Positions 36,598 through 46,443 are shown, counted from the first letter of the stretch. The stretch is DNA of 64,000 nucleotides from Maribacter ulvicola (GCF_900155985.1 NZ_FTMA01000001.1:1550001-1614000); one strand, 5' to 3'. Notes: a model not told the origin generated them from the sequence alone. Made by a program: numbers and translations.

Positions 36598-37182
36598 ATG
36601 AAAAAAATTACACTGATTCTTCTATTTTTATCGGTAACGGCAGCACATACCCAAATTAGGAATTTCTCGGAAAAAGGCAACGGACTTGTTAATCTAGAGC
36701 GGCATCAATTTACCATCAACTTACTGGGGCCGGGTATTAGATATGAACTGGGGCTTTTTAAAAATCTTAGTGCATCAACTAGTTTTACACCAGCTTTTGC
36801 AAGATACCAAGAAGGCTTTGCATTGGGCTATGCCTGGCATACCAGAATTAGATATTACCATAATTTTCAGGAACGATTAGATAGTAATAAGAATGTGGTT
36901 GGCAACTCTGCAAACTATATTGGTCCTGCGCGTAGTGTTTTCTGGGAACCGGTTCAATTTACCGATAATATCAATGACGGAAATACAGATTATGCTTTTG
37001 CGTTTTATGGCGCAGTATACGGTTTACAACGTACCAATAGAAAGGGATTCAGTATTAATGCCGAAGTAGGGTATGGCTATTTTGACTCCAAAACTCTAGA
37101 TAGTGGTCATGGCTTTCTGATAAATTTAAATTTTGGATGGGTAGCTACAAAAAGAAAATCTACCAAACCTACTTTTGATTAA
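36598..37182 (+). CDS. Small outer-membrane-like beta-rich protein, paralogue 2 of 3
   Basis: 194 residues, signal peptide about 1-18 (ends AHT-Q). Contains INLLGPGIRYELGLFKN, RIRYYHNFQER, GNSANYIGPARS, GLQRTNRKGFSINAEVGYGY and FGWVATKRK. Same architecture as its neighbours at 35942 and 37232, 89 bases after the first. Intact. Confidence 0.75.
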   Translation: MKKITLILLFLSVTAAHTQIRNFSEKGNGLVNLERHQFTINLLGPGIRYELGLFKNLSASTSFTPAFARYQEGFALGYAWHTRIRYYHNFQERLDSNKNVVGNSANYIGPARSVFWEPVQFTDNINDGNTDYAFAFYGAVYGLQRTNRKGFSINAEVGYGYFDSKTLDSGHGFLINLNFGWVATKRKSTKPTFD

Positions 37183-37231
37183 CATGGTCTGATGTTTGTT
37201 GTATTTCAGAATAATCAAACCAAACTACATC

Positions 37232-37780
37232 ATGAAAAAAATAATTTTTCTATCCGTTATTCTTTTATCTGTTTTCAATATAACGGCACAATCTGGGAAA
37301 TTAGTAGAAGACGGACTCTTTAAGGTCAATGCGTTGTTGCCTGGCGTTTCTTATGAGGTGGGAGTAGGCGAGAGAACTGCTATAAACGCAGAGGCTATTA
37401 TAGGTTTTGCACTAAGAGGAACTTCTAATGTAGAAACCGAATTTGGATTGTATCTAGGTTTTGCAGCAGATTTTTGATATTATAATAATTTTGATAGAAG
37501 ACATAAAAAGGGAAAGAACATTACAGGCAACACTGGTAACTACTTCAGTTTTTTAAATCAATTTCAATTTAGAACCCCCATTATTGGTGATTTGGATTAC
37601 GCATCAGATTACTATTATAACGCTGCGTTAGTATATGGTTTACAGCGTACTTACAAGAAGGGATTCTATTTTAGCTTGGCTTTTGGGCCAGGTGTTTTTG
37701 TAAATGAGTTCAGTACAGATATGGGCATTTTAATAGGTGCTAGACTAGGTTGGGTGGTCAATGGTAGAAAAAAGCGGTGA
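37232..37780 (+). pseudogene. Paralogue 3 of the small outer-membrane-like family, one nonsense codon
   Basis: Reading from the ATG at 37232, the protein would be 182 codons in one frame but is cut by a single TGA at 37475-37477. At that place the paralogues have Arg (RYYYNF / RYYHNF), and TGA is one base from CGA. Everything after it stays in frame and conserved: GNTGNYFSF, GLQRTYKKGFYFSLAFG, LGWVVNGRKKR. Either a very recent pseudogene, a sequencing error, or a readthrough case. Confidence 0.8.
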
Positions 37781-37855
37781 TTTTATCACGGAACTCTCTC
37801 AATATCAATAAGATAAAAATAACATAACTTTAAGTGTCGCTATTGTTATTTAAAG

Positions 37856-37863
37856 TATCTTTG
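37856..37863 (+). promoter_or_regulatory. -7 promoter box for typA
   Basis: TATCTTTG, 21 bases before the typA ATG, matching the Bacteroidetes TAnnTTTG consensus. Confidence 0.5.
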
Positions 37864-37884
37864 CACGCTTAAATAAGACCATTT

Positions 37885-39687
37885 ATGTCCACTACTACAA
37901 AGAATATTGCGATTATTGCGCACGTTGACCACGGTAAAACCACCTTGGTAGACAAAATAATGTACCACTGTAGCTTATTTCGTGAGAATGAGAATACAGG
38001 TGATTTAATTTTGGATAATAACGATCTGGAAAGAGAACGTGGTATTACCATTACTTCCAAGAACGTTTCCGTTATATATAAGGATACTAAGATAAATATT
38101 ATAGATACCCCTGGTCACGCCGATTTTGGTGGTGAAGTTGAACGTGTATTGAACATGGCAGATGGTGTGTTGCTATTGGTAGATGCTTTTGAGGGACCTA
38201 TGCCACAAACACGTTTTGTACTTCAAAAAGCGATCGATCTTGGTTTAAAACCTTGCTTGGTAATCAATAAAGTTGATAAGGAAAACTGTACTCCAGAAGA
38301 AGTACATGAAAAAGTTTTCGATTTAATGTTTGAGCTAGGTGCTGAAGAATGGCAGTTAGACTTCCCTACAGTATACGGTTCTGCAAAGAACAACTGGATG
38401 AGCGAAGATTGGAAAAACGAAACAGAGAACATTGAGCCATTATTAGATATGGTTATTGAGCATATTCCTACTTTTGAACCAAAAGAAGGGAACACTCAAA
38501 TGTTGATTACATCTTTAGATTTCTCTTCATTTACCGGTAGAATTGCTATAGGTAGATTACAAAGAGGTTCCTTAAAAGAAAATCAACAAATTTCTTTGGT
38601 TAAACGCGATGGTTCTATCGTAAAATCAAAAATCAAAGAATTGTACGTTTTTGAAGGTCTTGGCCGTAAGAAAGTACAAGAAGTTGAAACGGGAGATATC
38701 TGTGCACTAGTTGGTGTTGAAGGTTTTGAAATTGGTGATACGGTTGCTGATTTTGAAAATCCTGAAGCATTGAAGACCATTGCAATTGATGAGCCTACTA
38801 TGAGCATGTTGTTTACGATCAACGATAGTCCGTTCTTTGGTAAAGATGGTAAGTTCGTTACCTCTCGTCATATCAATGACAGACTTCAGAAAGAATTGGA
38901 AAAGAACTTGGCGTTACGTGTAAACGAAACAGATAGTGCAGATAAGTTTTTAGTATTTGGTCGTGGTGTATTACACCTTTCGGTTTTAATAGAAACTATG
39001 CGTCGTGAAGGATACGAATTGCAAATTGGTCAGCCACAAGTAATCATCAAAGAGATCGATGGTGTAAAATGTGAGCCGGTTGAAGCTTTAACTATAGATT
39101 TACCAGAAACTGTCTCAGGTAAAGCTGTTGAAATGGTTTCTATGCGTAAGGGTGAAATGACCAGTATGGAGGCTAAAGGTGAACGTATGATTTGTGAGTT
39201 TATAATTCCTTCTAGAGGTATTATAGGTCTTCGTAACCAATTGTTGACTGCTACGGCTGGTGAGGCTATTATGGCACACCGTTTCTTGGAATACCAACCT
39301 ATGAAAGGAGATATTCCACAAAGACAAAATGGTTCTTTGGTTTCTATGGAAACAGGTAAGGCAATTCCTTATTCTATTGATAAGTTACAAGATAGAGGTA
39401 AGTTCTTTGTTGATCCGGGCGAAGATATCTACGAAGGTCAGGTTATTGGTGAGAACTCTCGTGGAGACGACATGACGGTGAACATTACTAAAACCAAAAA
39501 ATTATCTAACGTACGTTCTTCTGGTGCAGATGATAAAGCTAAGATTGTTCCTGCAATCAAGTTTTCATTAGAAGAGGCATTAGAGTATATTCAGAAAGAT
39601 GAGTATGTTGAGGTTACTCCAAAGCATTTGCGTCTGCGTAAAATCTACTTAACGGAGAATGACCGTAAGCGTAATAAAATAGCATAA
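37885..39687 (+). CDS. typA: Ribosome-associated GTPase TypA/BipA
   Basis: 600 residues, usual length. GTPase motifs: [13 protein letters not shown] (P loop, about 11-23), RERGITI (switch I), DTPGHADF (switch II, about 74-81), NKVDK. EF-Tu-like domain 2, EF-G-like III and V, and the BipA-specific C-terminal domain ending RKRNKIA. Binds ribosomes and helps 50S assembly and stress adaptation. A terminator follows at 39824. Confidence 0.97.
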   Translation: MSTTTKNIAIIAHVDHGKTTLVDKIMYHCSLFRENENTGDLILDNNDLERERGITITSKNVSVIYKDTKINIIDTPGHADFGGEVERVLNMADGVLLLVDAFEGPMPQTRFVLQKAIDLGLKPCLVINKVDKENCTPEEVHEKVFDLMFELGAEEWQLDFPTVYGSAKNNWMSEDWKNETENIEPLLDMVIEHIPTFEPKEGNTQMLITSLDFSSFTGRIAIGRLQRGSLKENQQISLVKRDGSIVKSKIKELYVFEGLGRKKVQEVETGDICALVGVEGFEIGDTVADFENPEALKTIAIDEPTMSMLFTINDSPFFGKDGKFVTSRHINDRLQKELEKNLALRVNETDSADKFLVFGRGVLHLSVLIETMRREGYELQIGQPQVIIKEIDGVKCEPVEALTIDLPETVSGKAVEMVSMRKGEMTSMEAKGERMICEFIIPSRGIIGLRNQLLTATAGEAIMAHRFLEYQPMKGDIPQRQNGSLVSMETGKAIPYSIDKLQDRGKFFVDPGEDIYEGQVIGENSRGDDMTVNITKTKKLSNVRSSGADDKAKIVPAIKFSLEEALEYIQKDEYVEVTPKHLRLRKIYLTENDRKRNKIA

Positions 39688-40071
39688 GTAGTAATTCCTT
39701 TTTAGGCACATTTGTACTCGATAATGGAGATATAAATGCTTAGACGCTTGTGTGGAAATATTAATTATGTTTTCAATTCAATATTTTACAGGTCTGCCAC
39801 AAGGATCTCTGCTTTAAAATGTTAAAGCCACCTTATTAAGGTGGCTTTTTTAATGAAACACAATTTCTGCCAAATTTTTAACTAACGCAATTGCACATTA
39901 TTGGGTTGTTTTAGTTGAAATTAAGGAGTGTTTACTAAGAAAAACGCAAAATTTTAAGATAGATATTCGCACTTCCTTAATAATGTATTCATCTAATAGT
40001 TTTCTTCGTTTCTAGGCTGAATTTTATCTAATTTAAAGTAGAATTTAAAATCAACTCAAACGAATACTATT
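39688..40071. other. Intergenic stretch with terminator
   Basis: About 380 bases holding the typA terminator at 39824-39852 and the AT-rich upstream region of the SDR gene. No gene seen. Confidence 0.5.
39824..39852 (+). terminator. Terminator after typA
   Basis: Perfect hairpin AAAGCCACCTT / AAGGTGGCTTT with a short ATT loop, then T6, about 140 bases past the typA stop. Confidence 0.85.
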
Positions 40072-40860
40072 ATGCAACTAAAAGGAAAAAATGTACTCAT
40101 TACCGGAGGTACCCGTGGTATTGGAAAATGTATGGTTCAGTACCTAATTACACATGGTGTAAGCCATATAGCGGTAATTGCTCGTGATAAAAAAAATCTC
40201 AAAGATCTTTCATTAGAATACCCAGAGGTCAACTTTATCAGAATTGCGGGAGATATTGCAAATATTCAAGTTTTACGTGATGCTGCGGCGCGCATAGAAG
40301 ATAAGTGGGGTCATCTAGATATATTGATCAATAATGCAGGTATCGTTGCTGCCGGTCCTTTAGAAGATATACAAGATGAAGATTTATACGATCAAGTTGC
40401 GGTAAATTTAACGGCGGTAATGTTGTTGACTAAATATTGTATTCCTCTTTTAAAATTCTCTGAAGAAGCTTACATTTTAAATATTTCATCAGGGTTAGGT
40501 TTAATTGGGATGCCTTTCTATGCGGTCTATGGTAGTACTAAGGCGGCTATTCGTCAGTTTTCAGATTCTATGAGACGAGAATTAGCGCCTTTTAGTGTAT
40601 CCGTTACCTGTGCTTTTCCAACAGCTACCGATACTGAAATGATGCAAAAATTTAAAGGAAGAAAAATGGATGCGCCTGAGTATGTCGCTGAGCGATCTTT
40701 AGAAGGGTTATTTAATAAAGAGATTCAAGTTATTTTTGGAGGAGAAGAACGACTGATTGAAAATACGTTGAATTTTGAGGCACCAGAAGAATTGGACAAG
40801 AAGGTGGCCCAGAATTATGAGGAAAGGAAAACGGCCAGTTTGGATCATAAGGCCGTATAG
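40072..40860 (+). CDS. Short-chain dehydrogenase/reductase
   Basis: 262 residues of the classical SDR type. Cofactor motif VLITGGTRGIGK (TGxxxGIG, about 8-19), NNAG (about 88-91), catalytic Ser of NISSGLGLIG (about 140-149), and Tyr-x3-Lys in YGSTKAA (about 157-163). Acidic/basic residues after strand 2 (ARDKKN) leave NADPH preference open. Substrate unknown. It is 34 bases upstream of a lipoprotein gene in the same direction. Confidence 0.9.
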   Translation: MQLKGKNVLITGGTRGIGKCMVQYLITHGVSHIAVIARDKKNLKDLSLEYPEVNFIRIAGDIANIQVLRDAAARIEDKWGHLDILINNAGIVAAGPLEDIQDEDLYDQVAVNLTAVMLLTKYCIPLLKFSEEAYILNISSGLGLIGMPFYAVYGSTKAAIRQFSDSMRRELAPFSVSVTCAFPTATDTEMMQKFKGRKMDAPEYVAERSLEGLFNKEIQVIFGGEERLIENTLNFEAPEELDKKVAQNYEERKTASLDHKAV

Positions 40861-40894
40861 TCTTAACTGGGAAATCAACAAACGGAAAACAGCT

Positions 40895-41794
40895 ATGAAA
40901 TTATTTTACAAACTTTCACTTTTATCAGTATTTGCAGTTATTATATCGTGTAAAGAAACTCCAAAATCAATTAATATGGCTACTGAAGATGTAGTTGCTG
41001 AAACCAATGTCATCTCTTATCCAGATTCTTGGGTGAATTCACGAGTAGAAAAAGCGAAAGAAAGATTGCATACTTCTGTAGCAGGAAAGATTATTTGGAA
41101 GGCGATGGAAGCTCATGGAGGTTTGGATACTTGGTTTGCAAACGGACCCATTACTTTTCGTTTCAACTATCAACCTTTAAATGGTAAAACGGCAAGGGAT
41201 AGTTACCAAACTGTAGACACGTGGAAAAATAGGTCTGTACATACAAGTGCAACTGATAGTACTGCCAAATTTGGTTGGACAGGTGAACAAGCTTGGATGA
41301 AGGCTAAAGACAGTACAGCCTTTGCCTATGACACTAAATTCTGGGCGTTAACACCATTGTGGTTTGTTGGTCATCCGTTTGTGTTGAGTGGGGAAGGAGT
41401 CAATCTGGAACTGTTAAAACCTACCACTTTTAAAGAGAAAGAGTATGCTGTTGTTAAAGTTACTTTTGATGCCGGTACCGGTGATGCGCCAGATGATTAT
41501 TATATTCTGTATGTGAATAAGGAAACTAGCAAAATAGCAGTAATGAGATACATTGTTTCGTATCCTGAATATTTTAAGGATGGAGGTCATGCTCCAGAAA
41601 AATTCACCGAATTTATTGGAGAGCAAGTGGTAGATGGTATTACCATGCCAGGCGGATTTAAAACCTACTGGACGGAGAAAGACAACCAGCCGGGAGAATA
41701 CATTACCAAAATTGATTTCACCAATGTATCTTTTAATTTAGAGTTACCAAAAGGCTTTTTCAATGCTCCAGAGGGTGCTCAAATTTTAAACTAA
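40895..41794 (+). CDS. Lipoprotein, DUF6503-like
   Basis: 299 residues from the ATG at 40895 (the longer frame to 40775 overlaps the SDR gene and is not real). Lipobox VIISC, so a lipoprotein. Contains KAMEAHGGLDTWFANGPITFRFNYQP (about 63-90), a pattern seen in LolA-like or DUF6503 Bacteroidetes lipoproteins. Possibly binds a lipid or hydrophobic ligand. Terminator follows at 41819. Confidence 0.65.
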   Translation: MKLFYKLSLLSVFAVIISCKETPKSINMATEDVVAETNVISYPDSWVNSRVEKAKERLHTSVAGKIIWKAMEAHGGLDTWFANGPITFRFNYQPLNGKTARDSYQTVDTWKNRSVHTSATDSTAKFGWTGEQAWMKAKDSTAFAYDTKFWALTPLWFVGHPFVLSGEGVNLELLKPTTFKEKEYAVVKVTFDAGTGDAPDDYYILYVNKETSKIAVMRYIVSYPEYFKDGGHAPEKFTEFIGEQVVDGITMPGGFKTYWTEKDNQPGEYITKIDFTNVSFNLELPKGFFNAPEGAQILN

Positions 41795-41818
41795 TTGATG
41801 TCTGTTAGGCACCATAAA

Positions 41819-41850
41819 AAAATCCCAAAGTTCTCTTTGGGATTTTTTTT
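41819..41850. terminator. Bidirectional terminator between convergent genes
   Basis: Hairpin AAATCCCAAAG / CTTTGGGATTT with a TTCT loop and T/A runs on both sides, serving the lipoprotein gene (plus) and the polyphosphate glucokinase gene (minus). Confidence 0.85.
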
Positions 41851-41868
41851 ATGATTTATGACAATGCT

Positions 41869-42618
41869 TTACGGCTTACTTTTTTTGTATTGTGCTGCAA
41901 CGGCTGCGCCTATAATACCAGCATGATTTTGAAGTTTTGCGGGTATTACCTTGGTGTCGATTTTAATTTTCGATTTAAACTCATCAAAATCTTTTGAAGC
42001 ACCACCGCCAAGAATAATTAAATCTGGAGAAACGATCAGTTCAACATATTCTAAAAATGTGTTGAATCTTTTGCCCCACTTCTTGTATGATAGTCCTTCA
42101 CGATCTTTTGCAGACCCGGCTGTCCACTTTTCAATTTTAGAATATCCTTTATACGGAATTTGGCCTAGTTCAAAATTAGGAATTAATCTGCCATCTAAAA
42201 ATGCACCGCTACCTAAACCGGTCCCTATGGTAATCATGACTACAAGCCCTTTTTTTCCTTTACCAATTCCATAATTCATAGTAGCATAACCAGCAGCATC
42301 TGCATCGTTAATAACGGTAAAATCGAGTCCGGTTTTCTTTTCCAATAATTGCTCTACATTAACACCTAACCAGCTTTTATCAAGATTGCCCGTGGCTTTA
42401 CAGACTCCGTTCTTAATTATAGTAGGAAAGCCACAGCCCACTTTGCCCTTGTAGTCAAAGTGATCCACAATTTTAGCAATAACATCGGTCATTGCTTCTG
42501 GTGTTCTTGGTATGGGAGTGGGTATTCGAAAACGTTCAGAAATCATTTCTCCGGTTTCAGAATTAACTAACGCTCCTTTAATTCCAGAGCCACCTACATC
42601 AATACCAAGTAAAGTCAT
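41869..42618 (-). CDS. ppgK: Polyphosphate glucokinase (ROK family)
   Basis: 249 residues. [16 protein letters not shown] is the phosphate-1 motif (about 4-18), INDADAAG (about 109-116) supplies the catalytic Asp and glucose contacts, and TIGTGLGSG (about 133-141) the second phosphate loop. The short length and KKWGKRFN segment match polyphosphate-glucose phosphotransferases rather than ATP-only ROK kinases. Phosphorylates glucose using polyphosphate (and often ATP). Confidence 0.85.
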   Translation of the reverse strand: MTLLGIDVGGSGIKGALVNSETGEMISERFRIPTPIPRTPEAMTDVIAKIVDHFDYKGKVGCGFPTIIKNGVCKATGNLDKSWLGVNVEQLLEKKTGLDFTVINDADAAGYATMNYGIGKGKKGLVVMITIGTGLGSGAFLDGRLIPNFELGQIPYKGYSKIEKWTAGSAKDREGLSYKKWGKRFNTFLEYVELIVSPDLIILGGGASKDFDEFKSKIKIDTKVIPAKLQNHAGIIGAAVAAQYKKSKP

Positions 42619-42727
42619 TTTATATTTTGTTATGAATTACAAAGAAACGAAAAAGATTCGGCTCTTTGAAGTGAGATTGCCCGCAGACCGTTTTGTTGAA
42701 TACAATTGCTAAACTCAAGGCATAAAA

Positions 42728-42750
42728 AAAGGACCTTTTTTAGGTCCTTT
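42728..42750 (-). terminator. Terminator of the small secreted protein gene
   Basis: Hairpin AAAGGACC / GGTCCTTT followed by a T7 run when read on the minus strand, 11 bases past the stop of the gene at 42762. Confidence 0.8.
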
Positions 42751-42761
42751 GTGTCTTTTTA

Positions 42762-43067
42762 CTATTCTGGCATAAGTAAATCTGTAATCGTACTTACTTG
42801 AATTTCTTCATCATCTTCATCTAATTCAGAATCTACCGTAAAAGTAATAGTGAACTGACTGCCAACAAACTTTTCACTGGTTAAATCATATTTTTCACTT
42901 ACTTCCTTGGTTACCTTCGTAAATTCCGTGTTGTAACCTTCATCATCAGAAAATACATAAGCGCCGTCAATATAACCCTCGTAAGTACCATTCATGGTAC
43001 TGGTTTCTTGCCCAAAAGAAGTAATAGAAGAAACGGCTACGAACAATACAATAAAAAGTGATTTCAT
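42762..43067 (-). CDS. Small acidic secreted protein, unrecognised
   Basis: 101 residues, signal peptide about 1-19 (ends SFG-Q). Mature part is very acidic (SELDEDDEEI near the end) with beta-strand character (FTITFTVDS). No family recognised. Single gene with its own terminator. Confidence 0.7.
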   Translation of the reverse strand: MKSLFIVLFVAVSSITSFGQETSTMNGTYEGYIDGAYVFSDDEGYNTEFTKVTKEVSEKYDLTSEKFVGSQFTITFTVDSELDEDDEEIQVSTITDLLMPE

Positions 43068-43494
43068 TTTTTTTTCTGTTTAAGTTTTTAACGATTTTTT
43101 TTTGTCCGGCTTTCAAACTTTTTATGGCTTGAAAAGTTGATACAAATGAAATCTAATTTGTTGAATAACGATTAATTTTATCATTTTATTATGATAGTTT
43201 TCTTTAATTATAAATAACTGTAGGTCAGTTGGCTGCTTTTATTTTGTGCTAATAAAATATTTCTCCATTAAAGTATATGATGGCTATTGAATAGTTGTGA
43301 GGGTGGTAAGCTAAGGTGTGTTGTAATAAAAAATCGGATAAGCTCTAAGATCAAGACTTAAACTTGGTCTGTAATTTTTCTACAGTAGCTGAAGAATTTC
43401 TAAAAAGGGACGGTAAATTGGTATGCCCAATTAGCTTGCCAAACGGATTATATTAATTTAAAAACAGTACCAATATAGTTAGGGTGGTATAAGA
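43068..43494. other. Intergenic stretch ahead of the isocitrate lyase remnant
   Basis: About 430 bases, broken in all frames. It may contain further decayed parts of the isocitrate lyase gene (upstream of the recognisable segment) but I could not match them by eye. Confidence 0.35.
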
Positions 43495-43884
43495 TGGTAT
43501 TACCAGTTTAAAAATGGTGCGGATTTGATTTGGATTGTGACACCTACGCCAAATATGGAACAAATAGCGCATATGGTAAATAGAATTATAGCCGTAGTGC
43601 CTAATGCAAAGTGGGTCTATCATAATTCTCCCTCCTTTAACTGAATCTTAACTTTTCGTGGTTAGGCGTATGAGGAAATGCTTACAGAAAGAGAAAACAT
43701 GGCAGAATACGATAGAGATAATTTAATGGACGAAGCCTATGATACCTCGGCATTAGCATTCCGTGCAGATTTGAAGATTAGAAGTTTTCAAGTAGATGGA
43801 GCAAGGGGAGCTGGTATTTTCCAGCACTTGATGATATCACCTACTTATTATACTACAGTGTTGCAGATGAGTGATTTAACCTAA
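43495..43884 (+). pseudogene. Remnant of an isocitrate lyase gene (C-terminal part)
   Basis: One frame of about 130 codons with two in-frame stops reads as the long-type isocitrate lyase found in Pseudomonas: FKNGADLIWIVTPTPN, MEQIAHMVNRI, VPNAKWVYHNSPSFN, then (stop) ILTFRG (stop), AEYDRDNLMDEAYDTSALA, KIRSFQVDGARGAGIFQHL and SPTYYTTVLQMSDL. The N-terminal half with the KKCGH catalytic motif is missing and the end (the EYFG... part) is lost. The glyoxylate shunt enzyme was once encoded here. Confidence 0.85.
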
Positions 43885-43935
43885 GATTGTTTGGTGTGCG
43901 GAAAGTATTAAATCAAAGTTAAATATTTTTACATA

Positions 43936-43953
43936 TCAAAGCACTTGCTTAGT
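43936..43953. promoter_or_regulatory. TetR operator candidate, copy 1
   Basis: TCAAAGCA-CT-TGCTTAGT: right arm identical to copy 2 (44557-44574), left arm degenerate. It overlaps the -7-like box TAGTTTTG (43950-43957) 21 bases upstream of the TetR start, as expected for autorepression. Confidence 0.6.
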
Positions 43954-43974
43954 TTTGTAATGTAATTAGAGTTC

Positions 43975-44538
43975 ATGGCACGTAAAAAACAATATAACGA
44001 AACTGAAGTCATAGAAAAGGCCATGCGCCTGTTCTGGCGCAATGGCTATGAAAGTACATCGGTTCGTATGTTGGAAAAGGAAATGGGTATCAACCAATTC
44101 TCTATCTATGCCAGTTTTAAGAATAAAGAGGGGGTGTTTTTAGAAAGTATTAAACTGTATAATGCTCAAATTAAATCCATCACCAATACCTTAGAAAAAT
44201 CTAATAATGGGGTACAGGGTATTAAAGAATATTTTCTTGATTTTTTGGACTTCTCCAGAGAGGGCGCAATTTTTAAGGGATGCCTGGTAACCAATACGGT
44301 GAATGAAATAAAAGAAGATACTAATCCTGTTATCATGGCGGCATTAAAACGTTTTTCTTTAACTATTAGGGCATTGTTTGTAAGGAATCTAAAACAAGAC
44401 GACCAAAGGGATGTACAAGCAATAGAAGCTCAGGCAGACTATTTAATGAACGCGCTGTTAGGCTTGTCTATTTCTTCTAAAGTATTTAATGAAGAGCAAT
44501 TAAAAGCCATTATTAAAATTACGTTTTTACACTTATAA
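43975..44538 (+). CDS. TetR/AcrR-family transcriptional regulator
   Basis: 187 residues. N-terminal helix-turn-helix about 8-50: VIEKAMRLFWRNGYESTSVRMLEKEMGINQFSIYASFKNKEGVF. C-terminal ligand-binding helical domain resembles the TetR group controlling oxidative or xenobiotic responses. Operator-like repeats flank it (43936-43953 and 44557-44574), so it likely represses itself and the downstream AhpD-like gene and possibly the whole following run. Confidence 0.9.
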   Translation: MARKKQYNETEVIEKAMRLFWRNGYESTSVRMLEKEMGINQFSIYASFKNKEGVFLESIKLYNAQIKSITNTLEKSNNGVQGIKEYFLDFLDFSREGAIFKGCLVTNTVNEIKEDTNPVIMAALKRFSLTIRALFVRNLKQDDQRDVQAIEAQADYLMNALLGLSISSKVFNEEQLKAIIKITFLHL

Positions 44539-44556
44539 CATTTTTTTTAATCAATA

Positions 44557-44574
44557 ACTAAGCAGTTGCTTAGT
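44557..44574. promoter_or_regulatory. TetR operator candidate, copy 2
   Basis: Perfect inverted repeat ACTAAGCA-GT-TGCTTAGT, 39 bases upstream of the AhpD-like gene start at 44614 and just after the TetR stop. Shares the TGCTTAGTTTT sequence with copy 1. Confidence 0.7.
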
Positions 44575-44613
44575 TTTAACATAACTATAATAATTACTAA
44601 AAAGACAACTATT

Positions 44614-45162
44614 ATGACAACTTTAAAAATACACGACATTGCATCTGCACCAGAGGATAGCAAAGCATTATTAGAAAATTCTAACAAAGCTTATGGAATG
44701 ATTCCGGGGCTTCACGGTGTTTTAGCATCATCTCCACAAATTCTACAAGCATACCAAACCTTACATGAATTATTTACTCAATCTTCATTTAACGAAGAGG
44801 AGTTGACAGTGGTTTGGCAAACAATAAACGTAGAGCATGCATGTCATTACTGTGTGCCGGCACATACAGGTATTGCTAAAATGATGAAGATTGATGACAA
44901 TATTACTGAGGCTTTGCGTAATGAGACGCCTTTGGCAGATGCAAAACTAGAAGCACTACGTACGTTTACTTTGAGTATGGTTCGTAACCGGGGTAACGTA
45001 AGTCAAGAAGATTTAGATTCCTTTTATGCCGCTGGTTATGGTGAAGCACAAGTATTGGATATTATTTTAGGATTATCCCAGAAGGTAATTAGTAACTATA
45101 CAAACCATATTGCAAATACTCCGGTAGATGACGCTTTCAAAAAATTTGAATGGTCTAAATAA
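44614..45162 (+). CDS. AhpD/carboxymuconolactone decarboxylase-family protein
   Basis: 182 residues from the ATG at 44614. The AhpD-like redox/acid motif E-x2-C-x2-C-x3-H is present as EHACHYCVPAH (Glu74, Cys77, Cys80, His84). Such proteins act as thiol peroxidase or reductase partners, sometimes decarboxylases. First target gene after the TetR repressor, with the palindrome in its leader. A hairpin follows at 45206. Confidence 0.85.
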   Translation: MTTLKIHDIASAPEDSKALLENSNKAYGMIPGLHGVLASSPQILQAYQTLHELFTQSSFNEEELTVVWQTINVEHACHYCVPAHTGIAKMMKIDDNITEALRNETPLADAKLEALRTFTLSMVRNRGNVSQEDLDSFYAAGYGEAQVLDIILGLSQKVISNYTNHIANTPVDDAFKKFEWSK

Positions 45163-45205
45163 GTTGGATTCCCGGTTCCCCCGTTGAAACCTTGGGTTGA
45201 GTGTG

Positions 45206-45237
45206 ATAAGCCTCCTGCTTTTGGGCAGAAGGCTTAT
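45206..45237 (+). terminator. Hairpin after the AhpD-like gene (possible terminator)
   Basis: ATAAGCC-TCCTGC / GCAGAA-GGCTTAT stem with one mismatch, loop TTTTGG. The following sequence is AATTAAC rather than a T run, so termination would be weak. Confidence 0.5.
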
Positions 45238-45379
45238 AATTAACAAAACCCTAATACAAATTAATGGGCTAAATAAATTGTAATTAGTATGTTGTAGTAG
45301 ACTATCCTTAATGACAGCTTCGAACCAAATGCAGTATTCAATTAAGGACTCTTGAACTAAAACACTTAAAATCTAAGAA

Positions 45380-46372
45380 ATGAAAAAAATAGCAATAAAT
45401 GGAATGGGGCGCATAGGTCGCGCTTCTTTAAAAGTAATTTTGGATACTCCAGAGTTAGACTTAGTAGCGGTAAATGATATTGTATCTATTGAAAATATAG
45501 CTTATTTATTAAAGTATGATTCGGTTTATGGTATTTATGAAAAAGAAGTTTCTCATGATGAAGGAAACTTGATTATAGACGGAAAAAAAATTCAATACAA
45601 CTCGCAGCGCAACCCTGAAGATTTACCTTGGGCAGCACACAAAATTGATGTAGTTGTTGAAAGTACCGGTTTCTTTACCAAGAGTGAAGATGCCAAAAAA
45701 CATATTAAGGCAGGTGCCAAATCGGTAATTATATCCGCTCCAACAAAGAGTGAAGATATACCAACGGTAGTACATGGTGTAAATACCGATGCCGGAGAAA
45801 CCAATATTTTCTCCTGTGCCAGTTGTACTACCAATAATATTAGTCCCGTGGTAGAAGTATTGGGGCGTAGGGTAGGAATTAAAAAAGCGATTATGACCAC
45901 GGTACACGCCTATACCGCATCTCAAGGCATTGTAGATGCGCCTTCTCCAAAGAATATGAGAATGGGTCGTGCAGGTGCGGCCAATATTGTTCCTACATCA
46001 ACAGGTGCGGCAATTGCAACGACCAAAGCGTTACCAGAATTTGCCGGTAAGTTTGATGGTGTTGCGCTACGTGTACCAATTCCGGTAGGATCAATGTCAG
46101 ATTTAACTTTTGTTACAGAACGCGAAGTAACTCCCGAAGAAATTAATGCAATATTTAAGGAAGAAGCGGCAACGGAAAGGTATAAAAATATTTTGGACAC
46201 TACAGATCAGCCTTTGGTTTCATCGGATATTGTAAAGAATCCGCATGCATCTACTGTTGATTTGGGTATGACCAGAGTGGTAGATGGAGATTTGTTAAAA
46301 GTGATGACCTGGTATGATAATGAATGGGGATTCACCAATCAAATGATCCGTCAAATTTTAGCAGAAAACTAA
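45380..46372 (+). CDS. gap: Type I glyceraldehyde-3-phosphate dehydrogenase
   Basis: 330 residues, usual length. Rossmann motif AINGMGRIGR (about 5-14), Asp33 after strand 2 (VND) favours NAD, catalytic Cys149 in SCASCTTNN, His in TVHAYTASQ, then AAANIVPTSTGAA-type segment and the C-terminal WYDNEWG. Converts glyceraldehyde-3-phosphate to 1,3-bisphosphoglycerate. Its place among oxidative-stress-like genes is unusual; it may be a second, conditionally used copy, or the cell's main enzyme. Only a genome search would tell. Confidence 0.95.
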   Translation: MKKIAINGMGRIGRASLKVILDTPELDLVAVNDIVSIENIAYLLKYDSVYGIYEKEVSHDEGNLIIDGKKIQYNSQRNPEDLPWAAHKIDVVVESTGFFTKSEDAKKHIKAGAKSVIISAPTKSEDIPTVVHGVNTDAGETNIFSCASCTTNNISPVVEVLGRRVGIKKAIMTTVHAYTASQGIVDAPSPKNMRMGRAGAANIVPTSTGAAIATTKALPEFAGKFDGVALRVPIPVGSMSDLTFVTEREVTPEEINAIFKEEAATERYKNILDTTDQPLVSSDIVKNPHASTVDLGMTRVVDGDLLKVMTWYDNEWGFTNQMIRQILAEN

Positions 46373-46443
46373 ATTAAATGAGGTAGTTAATCTTGATTTA
46401 TAAGAATAGTTATCTTTTTTCATCAACTTAAAAAACGTATAAA

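Noticed and set aside
40775..41794. Long start for the lipoprotein gene
   Set aside because: It overlaps the SDR gene; the ATG at 40895 gives a proper lipoprotein signal.
45206..45237. Strong factor-independent terminator splitting the TetR run
   Set aside because: The stem has a mismatch and no T tract, so it cannot be taken as a firm operon boundary; kept only as a possible weak site.
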